DNA of 38,370 nt from Candidatus Zixiibacteriota bacterium (GTDB lineage: Bacteria; Zixibacteria; MSB-5A5; GN15; FEB-12), in the NCBI GenBank assembly GCA_040756055.1, contig JBFLZR010000011.1, positions 1 through 38,370 of the forward strand, written 5' to 3'. The position numbers were made by a program, and so were the translations under genes. This document shows, piece after piece, positions 10,009 to 18,151 of the stretch. How positions within the stretch are numbered: position 1 is the stretch's first letter; every line of letters begins with the position of its first letter. A model generated the notes under the pieces. The model was not told the DNA's origin. It ran no database searches and saw only the letters and a list, made by a program, of their open reading frames with translations.

Positions 10009-10418
10009 TGGAACTGTTTGACCTTTCCATAGTAACGCCGGAGAAAGTTTTTCTCGAGGCGAAAGCAAAGTCTATCGTTATCCCCGGCTCTGAAGGGTAT
10101 CTGGGGGTGTTGCCACATCACGCTCCGCTGATCACGGCTCTAAAGCCGGGAAGGCTGGAGTTTACCGATGTCGACGATAAGACCCACGTGCTGGCGGTGT
10201 CCGCCGGCTTTCTCGAAGTCTCCCGTAATCATGTCAATCTTCTGATTGAGGCGGTAGAATATGCCGATGATATCGATCTTCAGCGCGCCGAGCTGGCTTA
10301 TAAAACCGCGAAAGAAAAGCTGACTACGGAAGGCTCGGAAATCGATGTTCAGGCCGAAGAGGCAGCTATGGCAAGGGCTGCCAACAGGATGAAGATTTAC
10401 CGCGAAACCCATAAATAG
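10008..10418 (+). CDS. atpC: ATP synthase F1 subunit epsilon
   Basis: Subunit epsilon, 136 residues, at the foot of the central stalk. The N-terminal beta-sandwich (about residues 1-85) includes GSEGYLGVLPHHAPLITAL. The C-terminal two-helix region (about 86-136), rich in Ala, Glu and Lys, is the part that inhibits ATP hydrolysis in many bacteria and is present here. It closes the operon; no clear intrinsic terminator follows in the 190-base gap. Confidence 0.95.
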
Positions 10419-10571
10419 ACGCCCGGTCAAGATCAGCTACAACGGACTGCTTCCCCCAGTTTACCGTCTATAAAGTGCGGCGCTTATCGCTGCCCCGTCA
10501 AGTCTGCGGCCCGCACCGGTCGAATACGGTTAAGCTATTGTGATACATAGTATTTAGGGGTCGTTTTCTGC

Positions 10572-10600
10572 TTGACTTTTGGGGCCATATTCCGTAAACT
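10572..10600 (+). promoter_or_regulatory. Promoter of the yceD-rpmF-fab cluster
   Basis: TTGACT (10572-10577), 17 bases, then TAAACT (10595-10600). The predicted start of transcription is near 10607 and the yceD ATG is at 10609, so the message would have essentially no leader. The rest of the 190-base gap after atpC shows no gene and no good terminator. Confidence 0.5.
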
Positions 10601-10608
10601 CTTAGGCT

Positions 10609-11160
10609 ATGATATTGCATTTGCGGGAATTCGAAACATTTCCGGTCCACATGTCGTTAAAGGGTGACCCGGACATGATCAAGGTTGATTATGACAGCGT
10701 GGCGGCTGTCAACAGTATTGATCTGCGTCTGGATATCCAGAAATCAGGCGATGAGTACTACTGTCAAGGAGTGGCAAACGCCAGCGTTAAACTAGTGTGT
10801 GCTCGCTGCCTCGCTGAGTTTGACCTTAAGTTGTCCAACAGCACGGATTTCATTATCTGTTCCCGTGAATGGCACGAAAATAATCGCGATGCGATTGATA
10901 ATGAGGATTACGTATATTTACAAGGTGGCGATTTGACGGCGGATCTAACCGATATTGTCCGTCAGACGCTTATAACTGCGCTTGACCTGAAACCGTTGTG
11001 TTCGGAAGGCTGCCGGGGAATCTGCTGTCACTGCGGGGCCGATCTGAACCATGAATCCTGTTCCTGTCATCAGGACAAGACAGACACACGGTGGGAAGGG
11101 CTTAAGCAGCTATCGCACATAATGAAGGAAAACAAAGGAATCACTGATGCCTCTTCCTAA
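10609..11160 (+). CDS. yceD: YceD family (DUF177) protein
   Basis: A 183-residue cytoplasmic protein of the YceD/DUF177 family, which is found almost always just before rpmF and is linked to 23S rRNA maturation in plants and bacteria. The central CARCLAEF motif has Cys at 64 and 67. The C-terminal CSEGCRGICCHCGADLN segment holds the second Cys group, giving a putative metal site. The first residues (MILHLREFETFP) match the family N-terminus, so ATG 10609 is favoured although it has no spaced Shine-Dalgarno. It overlaps rpmF by 14 bases. Confidence 0.88.
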   Translation: MILHLREFETFPVHMSLKGDPDMIKVDYDSVAAVNSIDLRLDIQKSGDEYYCQGVANASVKLVCARCLAEFDLKLSNSTDFIICSREWHENNRDAIDNEDYVYLQGGDLTADLTDIVRQTLITALDLKPLCSEGCRGICCHCGADLNHESCSCHQDKTDTRWEGLKQLSHIMKENKGITDASS

Positions 11161-11329
11161 AAGACGACATTCGCGCACGAGAGGGCGTAAACGCCGCACC
11201 GGCTGGACTCTTGCTACTCCCAACGTAGTGGACTGCCCTCAGTGCCATCACCCACGACTGCCCCATCACATTTGTACCCATTGTGGCTATTATAACGGCA
11301 AAAAAATCATTGGGGTGAAAGAAGTATAA
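11147..11329 (+). CDS. rpmF: Ribosomal protein L32, zinc-binding form
   Basis: A 60-residue basic ribosomal protein of the large subunit. It opens MPLPKRRHSRTRGRKRRTGW, close to the family consensus. It has two CxxC pairs (Cys30, 33, 43 and 46) that would bind zinc, so this is the C+ form rather than the zinc-independent paralogue. It overlaps the end of yceD, with AAGGA upstream as ribosome site. Position between yceD and plsX is the conserved arrangement. Confidence 0.95.
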   Translation: MPLPKRRHSRTRGRKRRTGWTLATPNVVDCPQCHHPRLPHHICTHCGYYNGKKIIGVKEV

Positions 11330-11374
11330 AATCCCGGGGAGAGTTGCTAAAGGATTGTTGATACTATTGCTGTT

Positions 11375-12475
11375 ATGACAGCGAATAAACAACATGCGGT
11401 CGTTCTGGATGTTATGGGCGCCGACGGCGGCGTTGAGCCTATCATTCAGGGCGGCGTAGATGCGGCCAGAAAGCTTGGCGGCAAGCTCAAGGTCGTCTTT
11501 GTCGGCCGACGCGATGAGATCGAAAAGGTTCTCGCCACGGTGGAAGAGCTGCCTTCGAATCTCTCTATCGAGCACGCCGATGATATTGTGCCGATGCACA
11601 TAGCCGCTACCGACGGTGTTCGCATGCGGAACAGCTCCGTATCGGTCGGGATGCGTCTGGTGAAGGCCGGCAAAGCCGATGCCTTCGTATCGCCGGGTAA
11701 CACCGGCGCGGTGATGGCGACAGCGCTTTTGACACTGGGTAGAATCGAGGGTGTAAGTCGCCCGGCCATAACGACACTGTTCCCGACATCGACCGGTAAG
11801 AGAACAGTTGTTCTCGACGCAGGCGCCAACGCCGATTGCAAGCCACAGCACCTGTCGCAATTCGCCGTGATGGGTTCGGTTTATGCCTCCGTGGTCTCAA
11901 AAATAGAGCATCCCCGGGTCGGCTTGATTTCTATCGGTGAGGAGCGCAGCAAGGGCAACGACCTGATATTCAACGCCCAGAAATTGCTCAAGGACTCAAA
12001 GATAAATTTCGTGGGAAATATCGAGGGACGGGACATTCTCTCGGGTACTATCGATGTTGCCATTACGGATGGCTTTACCGGCAACATACTGCTGAAATTT
12101 GCCGAATCGATAAAGCCGATGCTGGTTAAGTCGATACAACGCCAGATTCAGACCAATATTTTCTCGCGGATCGGAGCCATGCTGCTTCTGCCGTTTTTGA
12201 AGCGGATGCGCAACACTTTCGATTACGCCGAAATGGGCGGCGCCCCGCTTCTTGGTGTCGATGGCATCGTCGTTATCTGTCACGGATCATCTAACGCCAG
12301 GGCAATCTCGAATGCCATGATCGTCGCCTATGAAATGGCGGCCAAAGAGATCAAGAAACGCATCCACGATGAGCTAATAACAAATCACTTCGGACAAAGT
12401 AATGGATCGCAAAATAAGAGCGAAAATAATCGGAACGGGGTCGTATGCTCCTCCGAATCGAATGACCAACGCTGA
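11375..12475 (+). CDS. plsX: Phosphate acyltransferase PlsX
   Basis: Converts acyl-ACP to acyl-phosphate, the first step feeding phospholipid synthesis. Family motifs are LDVMGADGG at the N-terminus, FVGNIEGRDIL and AITDGFTGNILLKFAES in the middle, and APLLGVDGIVVICHGSSNARAI late. At 366 residues it is about 25-30 longer than usual. The extra tail (about residues 337-366, rich in Asn, Ser and Gln) is encoded entirely where the gene overlaps and approaches fabH in another frame, and looks like chance coding. A lost stop or a base error near 12375 would explain it. No good ribosome site precedes ATG 11375. Confidence 0.92.
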   Translation: MTANKQHAVVLDVMGADGGVEPIIQGGVDAARKLGGKLKVVFVGRRDEIEKVLATVEELPSNLSIEHADDIVPMHIAATDGVRMRNSSVSVGMRLVKAGKADAFVSPGNTGAVMATALLTLGRIEGVSRPAITTLFPTSTGKRTVVLDAGANADCKPQHLSQFAVMGSVYASVVSKIEHPRVGLISIGEERSKGNDLIFNAQKLLKDSKINFVGNIEGRDILSGTIDVAITDGFTGNILLKFAESIKPMLVKSIQRQIQTNIFSRIGAMLLLPFLKRMRNTFDYAEMGGAPLLGVDGIVVICHGSSNARAISNAMIVAYEMAAKEIKKRIHDELITNHFGQSNGSQNKSENNRNGVVCSSESNDQR

Positions 12476-13391
12476 TTTCGAGAAGCTGGTCGATACTTCG
12501 GATGAGTGGATCGTATCCCGAACAGGGATAAGAGAAAGACGCATCGCCGAAAACGGCATGGCGACATCGGATATGGCCGTTGAGGCGGCGAAAGGCGCCC
12601 TTGATATGGCCGGGTATACGGGGGAGGAGATAGACCTGGTCGTAGTCGGCACCGTTACGCCGGATTACAAATTGCCGTCGACCGGATGCGTGATGCAGGA
12701 AAAAATGAATCTGCCGAACGCCGTCGCGTTCGACATCGCTTCCGCCTGCACAGGATTCATCAGCGGGTTGTCAATCGCCTCTCCGTTTATAGAAACAGGA
12801 AAATATAAAAGCGCGCTCGTCATCGGTGTGGAAAAGCTTTCAGCATTCACCAATTACAAGGACCGTAACACGTGTGTACTCTTCGGCGACGCCGCCGGGG
12901 CCGCGGTGGTCTCCGGTAGCGAAGATGAATCCGGTATTGTTTCGACCTATATCAAATCCGATGGTTCGATGCGGGAGTTGCTCTGGTCCGAAGTCGGTGG
13001 CACAGTCAACCCCTACAGCAAGGAATTTCAGTTTGACGGACGCGACAAGATTATGATGAACGGCTCGGATGTATTCAAAGTCGCCGTGCGCGAAATGTGT
13101 AACGCCGCCCTCAAAGTGCTCGACGACGCCGGGTTGACCGGGGCCGATATTTCGCTGGTGATACCTCATCAGGCCAACATTCGCATTATTGATGCCCTCG
13201 CGAAACGCCTTAAGGTCGACGAGAGCAAAGTATATATAAATATTGAAAATTACGGGAATACTTCAGCTGCCTCGATTCCGCTGGCGCTCGACGAAGCTAA
13301 TCGGGCCGGAAGGATCAAAAAGGGTGATTACGTTTTGATGGTGGCATTCGGAGGCGGACTCATCTGGGGCTCGGCTCTGGTAAGGTGGTAA
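12402..13391 (+). CDS. fabH: 3-oxoacyl-ACP synthase III
   Basis: Starts fatty-acid synthesis by condensing acetyl-CoA with malonyl-ACP. At 329 residues it is normal in length. The catalytic triad is visible: Cys116 in DIASACTGF, His256 in VIPHQAN, and Asn286 in NYGNTSAAS. The N-terminus MDRKIRAKIIGTGSYAPPNRMTN matches the family, so ATG 12402 is probably right even though it lies 74 bases inside plsX and has no strong ribosome site. Coupling to plsX translation is likely. Confidence 0.96.
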   Translation: MDRKIRAKIIGTGSYAPPNRMTNADFEKLVDTSDEWIVSRTGIRERRIAENGMATSDMAVEAAKGALDMAGYTGEEIDLVVVGTVTPDYKLPSTGCVMQEKMNLPNAVAFDIASACTGFISGLSIASPFIETGKYKSALVIGVEKLSAFTNYKDRNTCVLFGDAAGAAVVSGSEDESGIVSTYIKSDGSMRELLWSEVGGTVNPYSKEFQFDGRDKIMMNGSDVFKVAVREMCNAALKVLDDAGLTGADISLVIPHQANIRIIDALAKRLKVDESKVYINIENYGNTSAASIPLALDEANRAGRIKKGDYVLMVAFGGGLIWGSALVRW

Positions 13392-13392
13392 T

Positions 13393-14322
13393 ATGAGTAA
13401 GACAGCACTATTTTTCCCCGGACAGGCGTCACAGTATGTCGGTATGGGCCGCGACCTCTACGAATCATCGGATAAGGTCAAAGCTCTGTATGACCTCGCC
13501 AGCAGCGAGATCGGCGCGGATATCGCGAAGATATCGTTCGAAGGTCCGGCGGAAGAACTCAAACGTACCAGATTCACCCAGCCGGCGATTTTGCTTCACG
13601 CCCTGGGAGTGTTGACCATTCTGGGCGATAAGCTCCCGGCTTTTGACTACGCCTGCGGTCACTCGCTGGGTGAGTATGCCGCGCTGGCGGTTACCGGCGC
13701 GATGACGTTTGAAGACGCCATCCGGGCGGTTGTCAAACGGGCGGCTCTCATGGAGGATGCCTGTCAGAAAAATCCCGGCACGATGGCGGCCATCATGGGA
13801 CTGGATTTTGCGCAGGTCGAGGACATTTGTCGACGAGCGTCGTCGAAGGGAGTAGTAATTCCTGCCAATTTCAACTCGAATATTCAAATTGCTATATCCG
13901 GCGCCATTGCTTCGGTGGAAGAGGCCGTCGAACTGGCCCGGGAGGCCAAGGCCAAAAGAGCGATAATACTCGAGGTCGGCGGGGCGTTTCATTCGCCGTT
14001 GATGGAGCCGGCCCGGGTCGGACTTCAGGAGTATCTCAAAAATCTGCCAATAAAAAACCCATCGGTGCCGGTAGTGGCGAATGTGACAGCATCATCGGTT
14101 ATGGATGCCGAGGATATCCGCACTCTTCTGGTTCAGCAGGTCACCGAGCCGGTGCGCTGGTCTCAGACGATGGATTACCTGGTAAAAAGCGGCGTGACCA
14201 AAGTGGTCGAGATCGGACCCGGCAAAGTGCTGAGCGGGCTGGCAAAACGTGATATGAAACCGGAGCAGATGCTCAACCTCGATACCCTTGCCGATATCGA
14301 GAGTTTTGCTGCGGGCAACTGA
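13393..14322 (+). CDS. fabD: Malonyl-CoA:ACP transacylase
   Basis: Transfers malonyl from CoA to acyl carrier protein. FPGQASQYVGMG opens the protein, the nucleophile is Ser91 in GHSLGEY, and His200 in GGAFHSPLM completes the catalytic pair. It has 309 residues, the usual size. It starts one base after the fabH stop, and its TGA overlaps the first possible ATG of the next gene. Confidence 0.96.
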   Translation: MSKTALFFPGQASQYVGMGRDLYESSDKVKALYDLASSEIGADIAKISFEGPAEELKRTRFTQPAILLHALGVLTILGDKLPAFDYACGHSLGEYAALAVTGAMTFEDAIRAVVKRAALMEDACQKNPGTMAAIMGLDFAQVEDICRRASSKGVVIPANFNSNIQIAISGAIASVEEAVELAREAKAKRAIILEVGGAFHSPLMEPARVGLQEYLKNLPIKNPSVPVVANVTASSVMDAEDIRTLLVQQVTEPVRWSQTMDYLVKSGVTKVVEIGPGKVLSGLAKRDMKPEQMLNLDTLADIESFAAGN

Positions 14323-14336
14323 TGAGAGGGGTAGTC

Positions 14337-15071
14337 ATGAATTTTGAAGGCAAGACAGTGATAGTGACGGGATCGGCCAGAGGGATTGGCCGGGCCATCG
14401 CGGAGAAGTTTGTTGCCCTGAAGGCCAGGGTTGTCCTGTGCGATATCGACCAGGGTCTGGTGGACCAGACGGCCCGTGAAATTGGGGGAGATACGGTCGG
14501 GATTAAGGCTGATGTCACCAATCAGGCCGATATCGACAGCCTTTTCGCCAAAACACTCGAGAAATTCGGTTCGGTCGATATTGTCGTAAATAATGCGGGG
14601 ATAACCCGAGACACCCTGATGATAAGGATGGACGAGAAAGATTGGGATATGGTACTTGACATAAATCTCAAAGGTTCATTTCTTGTCACGAAAGCCGCGG
14701 CTAAGATTATGATGAAGCAGCGGTATGGACGCATCGTAAATATAAGTTCGGTGGTTGGTCTGAGCGGCAATGCCGGCCAGGCCAATTACTCTGCCTCGAA
14801 GGCAGGGCTTATAGGCCTGACCAAATCGGCCGCGAAAGAACTTGGAGCGCGCGGTGTTACCGTCAACGCCGTGGCGCCCGGATTTATCGCCACCGATATG
14901 ACCGCGAATCTTCCGCAGCAGGCCAAAGAAGCGTTTCTCGGTAAAGTTCTGATCAAACGTCCGGGTACGCCGGACGATGTAGCTTCAACGGTGCTCTTTT
15001 TGGCATCGGATGAGGCTTCATACATCACCGGCCAGGTGCTGGCCGTTGATGGCGGTTTGACAATAGCATAA
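14337..15071 (+). CDS. fabG: 3-oxoacyl-ACP reductase
   Basis: NADPH-dependent reductase of the elongation cycle, in the short-chain dehydrogenase family. With the start chosen here it has 244 residues. The cofactor motif TGSARGIG is at 11-18, NNAG at 85-88, and the catalytic Ser138, Tyr151 and Lys155 lie in NISS and YSASK. An earlier in-frame ATG exists at 14322, overlapping the fabD stop. GAGGGG at 14326-14331 is correctly spaced only for 14337, and that start gives the usual N-terminus MNFEGKTVIVTG. Confidence 0.95.
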   Translation: MNFEGKTVIVTGSARGIGRAIAEKFVALKARVVLCDIDQGLVDQTAREIGGDTVGIKADVTNQADIDSLFAKTLEKFGSVDIVVNNAGITRDTLMIRMDEKDWDMVLDINLKGSFLVTKAAAKIMMKQRYGRIVNISSVVGLSGNAGQANYSASKAGLIGLTKSAAKELGARGVTVNAVAPGFIATDMTANLPQQAKEAFLGKVLIKRPGTPDDVASTVLFLASDEASYITGQVLAVDGGLTIA

Positions 15072-15101
15072 TACTGTAATACAACTTAAAAGGAGTTAGC
15101 A

Positions 15102-15341
15102 ATGTCAGTCGAAGAGAGAGTTAAGGAAATTATCGTTGAGCAGCTTGGGGTGGAAGCCGGTCAGGTTACCGAACGCGCGAAATTTGTCGAGGACCTTGGC
15201 GCCGATTCCCTCGATACCGTCGAGTTGGTCATGGCTCTCGAAGAAGAATTCTCGATAGAAATCCCGGATGAAGACGCCGAGAAGATCGTCTCGGTCGGCG
15301 ACGCCATCAATTACATTACGACGCATTCGGAGAATAAGTAA
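15102..15341 (+). CDS. acpP: Acyl carrier protein
   Basis: A 79-residue acidic protein carrying the growing acyl chain on a phosphopantetheine arm. The attachment Ser is residue 36 in [20 protein letters not shown], an almost perfect family signature. AAAAGGAG before the ATG is a strong ribosome site, which fits high expression. It lies between fabG and fabF as in many bacteria. Confidence 0.97.
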   Translation: MSVEERVKEIIVEQLGVEAGQVTERAKFVEDLGADSLDTVELVMALEEEFSIEIPDEDAEKIVSVGDAINYITTHSENK

Positions 15342-15385
15342 GAGTATTCGCCGGACGTTGTTCACCATTTAGAGAACTGACGAAT

Positions 15386-16633
15386 ATGAATAACAGAGTT
15401 GTCATTACCGGGATGGGCGTCATCACGCCGGTGAGTAATTCACTCGATGGATTCTGGAAGGCCCTTCTGGAAGGGCGGTCCGGGATCGCTCCGATTACTC
15501 GCTTTGATGCTTCCGCTTATCCGACCCGTATTGTCGGCGAAGTGAAGGATTTCAATCCGGACAATTACATGGACAAGAAGGAAGCTCGTCGGATGGATCT
15601 GTCGGAACAGTATGCGATGGCGGCCTCCGAGCAGGCGATAAACGACAGCGGCATCAATCTTGAGACGGTCGATAAGGATCGTTGCGGAGTGGTTATCGGC
15701 AGTGGCATCGGCGGGATATCGACCTTCGAGAAACAGCACAGCCTTCTGGAAAACTCCGGGCCGGGCCGGGTTTCGCCTTTCTTCATCCCGATGATGATCA
15801 TCGATATGTGCGCGGGGTTGGTTTCGATACGCTACGGGTTCAGGGGTCCGAATTACGCGACCGTCTCGGCCTGCGCGTCATCGGCTCACGCTCTGGCCAA
15901 TGCTTTTCATATCATTCAGCGCGGCGAGGCCGACATAATGATTGCCGGCGGAGCCGAGGCCACCATTACGCCAACCGCCCTGGCAGGGTTCTGCCAGGCG
16001 AAGGCTCTTTCGACGCGCAATGACGAGCCCGAACGGGCGTCCCGCCCGTTCGACAAGGACCGCGATGGTTTCGTGATGGGCGAAGGAGCCGCCATAATCG
16101 TGCTTGAGTCGCTCGAGCATGCCAAAGCCAGAGGCGCCAGGGTCTACGCTGAATTCCTCGGAGCCGGTTCCACCGCGGACGCCCACCATATTACCGCTCC
16201 TCATCCGGATGGTTACGGTGCGCGCAAGTCGATTGAGCTGGCCATAAAATACGCCGGCATCACCAACGATCAGGTTGATTACGTTAACACTCACGGAACC
16301 TCCACGGAACTCGGGGACATTTCGGAGACCAAGGCTCTCAAGGAGGTGCTTGGCGGGCGCGCCTACAAGATTCCGATAAATTCGACCAAGTCGATGATCG
16401 GGCATTTGCTTGGCGCGGCCGGAGCTGTCGAAGCCATAACCACGGCTAAATCGATCGCGGAGCAAGTTGTACATCCCACGACGAATCTCGACAACCCCGA
16501 TCCCGAGTGCGACCTTGACTACGTGCCCGAAGGCAAACGGAGCTGTGCCATCAACTATGCCATTTCCAACTCGTTCGGCTTCGGCGGTCACAACGTCACC
16601 CTCGTTCTGGGAAAACTCGATGGCACTCACTAG
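15386..16633 (+). CDS. fabF: 3-oxoacyl-ACP synthase II
   Basis: Condensing enzyme of chain elongation, 415 residues. The active-site Cys163 sits in VSACASSAHA, and the two catalytic His are in VNTHGTSTELGD and KSMIGHLLGAAG. The C-terminus NSFGFGGHNVTLVL is typical. It is followed at once by rnc: the TAG stop at 16631-16633 touches the rnc ATG at 16634. Confidence 0.97.
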   Translation: MNNRVVITGMGVITPVSNSLDGFWKALLEGRSGIAPITRFDASAYPTRIVGEVKDFNPDNYMDKKEARRMDLSEQYAMAASEQAINDSGINLETVDKDRCGVVIGSGIGGISTFEKQHSLLENSGPGRVSPFFIPMMIIDMCAGLVSIRYGFRGPNYATVSACASSAHALANAFHIIQRGEADIMIAGGAEATITPTALAGFCQAKALSTRNDEPERASRPFDKDRDGFVMGEGAAIIVLESLEHAKARGARVYAEFLGAGSTADAHHITAPHPDGYGARKSIELAIKYAGITNDQVDYVNTHGTSTELGDISETKALKEVLGGRAYKIPINSTKSMIGHLLGAAGAVEAITTAKSIAEQVVHPTTNLDNPDPECDLDYVPEGKRSCAINYAISNSFGFGGHNVTLVLGKLDGTH

Positions 16634-17386
16634 ATGGGCTTCTGGGAATATTTAAAGCATATCGTAAATATACCCAAAGGGTTTGACGCTGAAGCCCGTC
16701 TGGCCGAGGTACAGAATATAATCGGCTATCATTTTCGCGATGAGTCACTGCTCTTGCTGGCGCTGACTCATCGCTCCTATCACCGCCAGTTGGAGGAGTT
16801 CCGTCCTTCCAACGAACGATTGGAATACCTGGGGGACTCGGTCCTCGGTCTGATAATTGCCGATCAACTCTATCATGATCATCCTTACTGGCGTGAAGGC
16901 AAACTCACCAAGACCAAGGCCAAGCTCGTTAACGAATCAACCCTCTCCGCTATCGGCAGGGAAATCAAACTGAACGCTTATGTACTTTTGTCTCCCGAGG
17001 AAGACCGTCTGGGCGGCCGGGAGCGTCCGTCGATCATTTCCGACGCGTTCGAGTCGGTCATTGGGGCGGTTTATCTCGACGGCGGGTGCGACGCCGCGCG
17101 CGACGTGGTCCTGAGACTGATATATCTTCGCAAGGAAATGATTCTTGCCGACGCCTCGCAGCGCAACTACAAAGGAGCGTTGCTGGAGTTGATGCAGGCC
17201 AGAGGCGATGGGATGCCGCGCTACGATGTCGTCAGAGAGACGGGACCGGACCACGAGAAGGAGTTCAAGGTCGTCGTGTTCATCGGCGACAAACGCGTGG
17301 GCACCGGTGTGGGATTCTCCAAGAAGGAAGCCGAGCAGAGAGCCGCGGCGATGGCGCTTGATATTCTCGAGAACGGTGAAGACTGA
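16634..17386 (+). CDS. rnc: Ribonuclease III
   Basis: Cuts double-stranded RNA in rRNA processing and mRNA turnover. The RNase III domain has ERLEYLGDSVL at 61-71 (Glu64 and Asp68 metal ligands) and SDAFESVIGAVYLDGG at 136-151 (Asp137 and catalytic Glu140). The C-terminal double-stranded RNA-binding domain runs from about residue 175 to 247 and ends in GFSKKEAEQRAAAMAL. At 250 residues it is slightly longer than E. coli Rnc, because of an N-terminal extension of about 20 residues. No separate ribosome site is evident, so coupling to fabF is likely. Confidence 0.96.
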   Translation: MGFWEYLKHIVNIPKGFDAEARLAEVQNIIGYHFRDESLLLLALTHRSYHRQLEEFRPSNERLEYLGDSVLGLIIADQLYHDHPYWREGKLTKTKAKLVNESTLSAIGREIKLNAYVLLSPEEDRLGGRERPSIISDAFESVIGAVYLDGGCDAARDVVLRLIYLRKEMILADASQRNYKGALLELMQARGDGMPRYDVVRETGPDHEKEFKVVVFIGDKRVGTGVGFSKKEAEQRAAAMALDILENGED

Positions 17387-17465
17387 TCACGCGTACGAAC
17401 CCTTCACATCCGTTACGATTTTACTTTTTCTACGAACTCCGACGGTGATTTTCGCGATTTTTTAT

Positions 17466-17494
17466 TTGACAATTTTCCCAACATCCCTTATCAA
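17466..17494 (+). promoter_or_regulatory. Promoter of the histone H1-like gene
   Basis: TTGACA (17466-17471), 17 bases, then TATCAA (17489-17494). Transcription would begin near 17501, giving a leader of about 100 bases that ends with AAAGGAG before the start at 17603. Confidence 0.55.
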
Positions 17495-17602
17495 CAAACG
17501 GGTTGCAAAGATTTCGCGATGAAAAGAGCAACGATCCGAAGAAGAATGCAATGCACAAACTAATTCTTTAACCATCGGTAACCTTTACAAAGGAGTGATT
17601 CA

Positions 17603-17986
17603 ATGCGCAAAGCAACCAAGAAAACAGTTCGTAAGGCTAAGGCTAAAAAACCGGCCGTGCGTAAAGGCGCCAAGGCATGGGCTGCTGCGGAAGTGTCCAC
17701 GCTGCGCAAGGCATACAAAACCAAAACCGCGACTGAGCTGGCCAAGATGTTCCGCAGAAGCGTTTCATCCGTGAAGGCCAAAGCCCGCTCGCTGAAGCTG
17801 AAAAAGGCTAAAGTGAAAAAGGCGGCGCCGAAGAGAAAAGCCGCTCCGAAGCGCAAAGCCGTAGCCCGCAAAAAAGCCGCTCCCAAGAGAGTGACCAGGA
17901 AGAAAGTGGCTAAGAAAAAAGCCGCTCCGAAGAAGAAAGCGGCCGCGAAGACCTCGAAAAAGAGAGTCGCCAAAAAGAGAAAATAA
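17603..17986 (+). CDS. Histone H1-like basic protein with a Myb/SANT-like domain
   Basis: A 127-residue protein in which roughly a third of the residues are Lys and many of the rest Ala, Arg or Pro. Residues 1-25 are basic. Residues 26-68 (WAAAEVSTLRKAYKTKTATE onward to RSLKLKK) look like the small Myb/SANT-like helix-turn-helix found in DNA-binding proteins, with ELAKMFRRSVSSVKAKA as the likely recognition part. Residues 69-127 are degenerate KKAAPKRKA repeats like the tails of H1 and bacterial Hc1/AlgP-type proteins. A role in DNA compaction or gene control is inferred. Strong ribosome site AAAGGAG, own promoter and own terminator suggest a well-expressed single gene. Confidence 0.75.
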   Translation: MRKATKKTVRKAKAKKPAVRKGAKAWAAAEVSTLRKAYKTKTATELAKMFRRSVSSVKAKARSLKLKKAKVKKAAPKRKAAPKRKAVARKKAAPKRVTRKKVAKKKAAPKKKAAAKTSKKRVAKKRK

Positions 17987-18018
17987 GAGCGAGAAAGCCT
18001 TATTCGATCTATAAAAAG

Positions 18019-18042
18019 CCCGTCGTCCGGCGGGTTTTTTTT
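18019..18042 (+). terminator. Intrinsic terminator after the H1-like gene
   Basis: CCCGTC (18019-18024), loop GTCC, GGCGGG (18029-18034), then eight T. The six-pair stem includes one T-G pair. It ends the H1-like transcript 33 bases past its stop. Confidence 0.85.
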
Positions 18043-18069
18043 ATTACGCGCTCGCAAGTCCCGACAGGC

Positions 18070-18098
18070 TTGACAAGACCCCGCCGATTTATGATATT
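18070..18098 (+). promoter_or_regulatory. Promoter of etfB
   Basis: TTGACA (18070-18075), 17 bases, then GATATT (18093-18098), with the overlapping alternative TATGAT at 18090-18095. Transcription would begin near 18105, about 47 bases before the etfB ATG. Confidence 0.5.
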
Positions 18099-18151
18099 CC
18101 TTCAACATATTGGCCCAATCGAAATCGATACCACAATCGACAGGAGATACA

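Noticed and set aside
10419-10571. Small RNA or tRNA gene in the atpC-yceD gap
   Set aside because: No cloverleaf, SRP-like or other recognisable RNA fold could be made out by eye.
11344-11374. Promoter directly before plsX (TTGCTA and TACTAT)
   Set aside because: The spacer would be only 12 bases and no -35 box is found at a normal distance.
14322-14336. ATG 14322 as the fabG start
   Set aside because: It overlaps the fabD stop, but GAGGGG is properly spaced only for ATG 14337, which also gives the conserved N-terminus.
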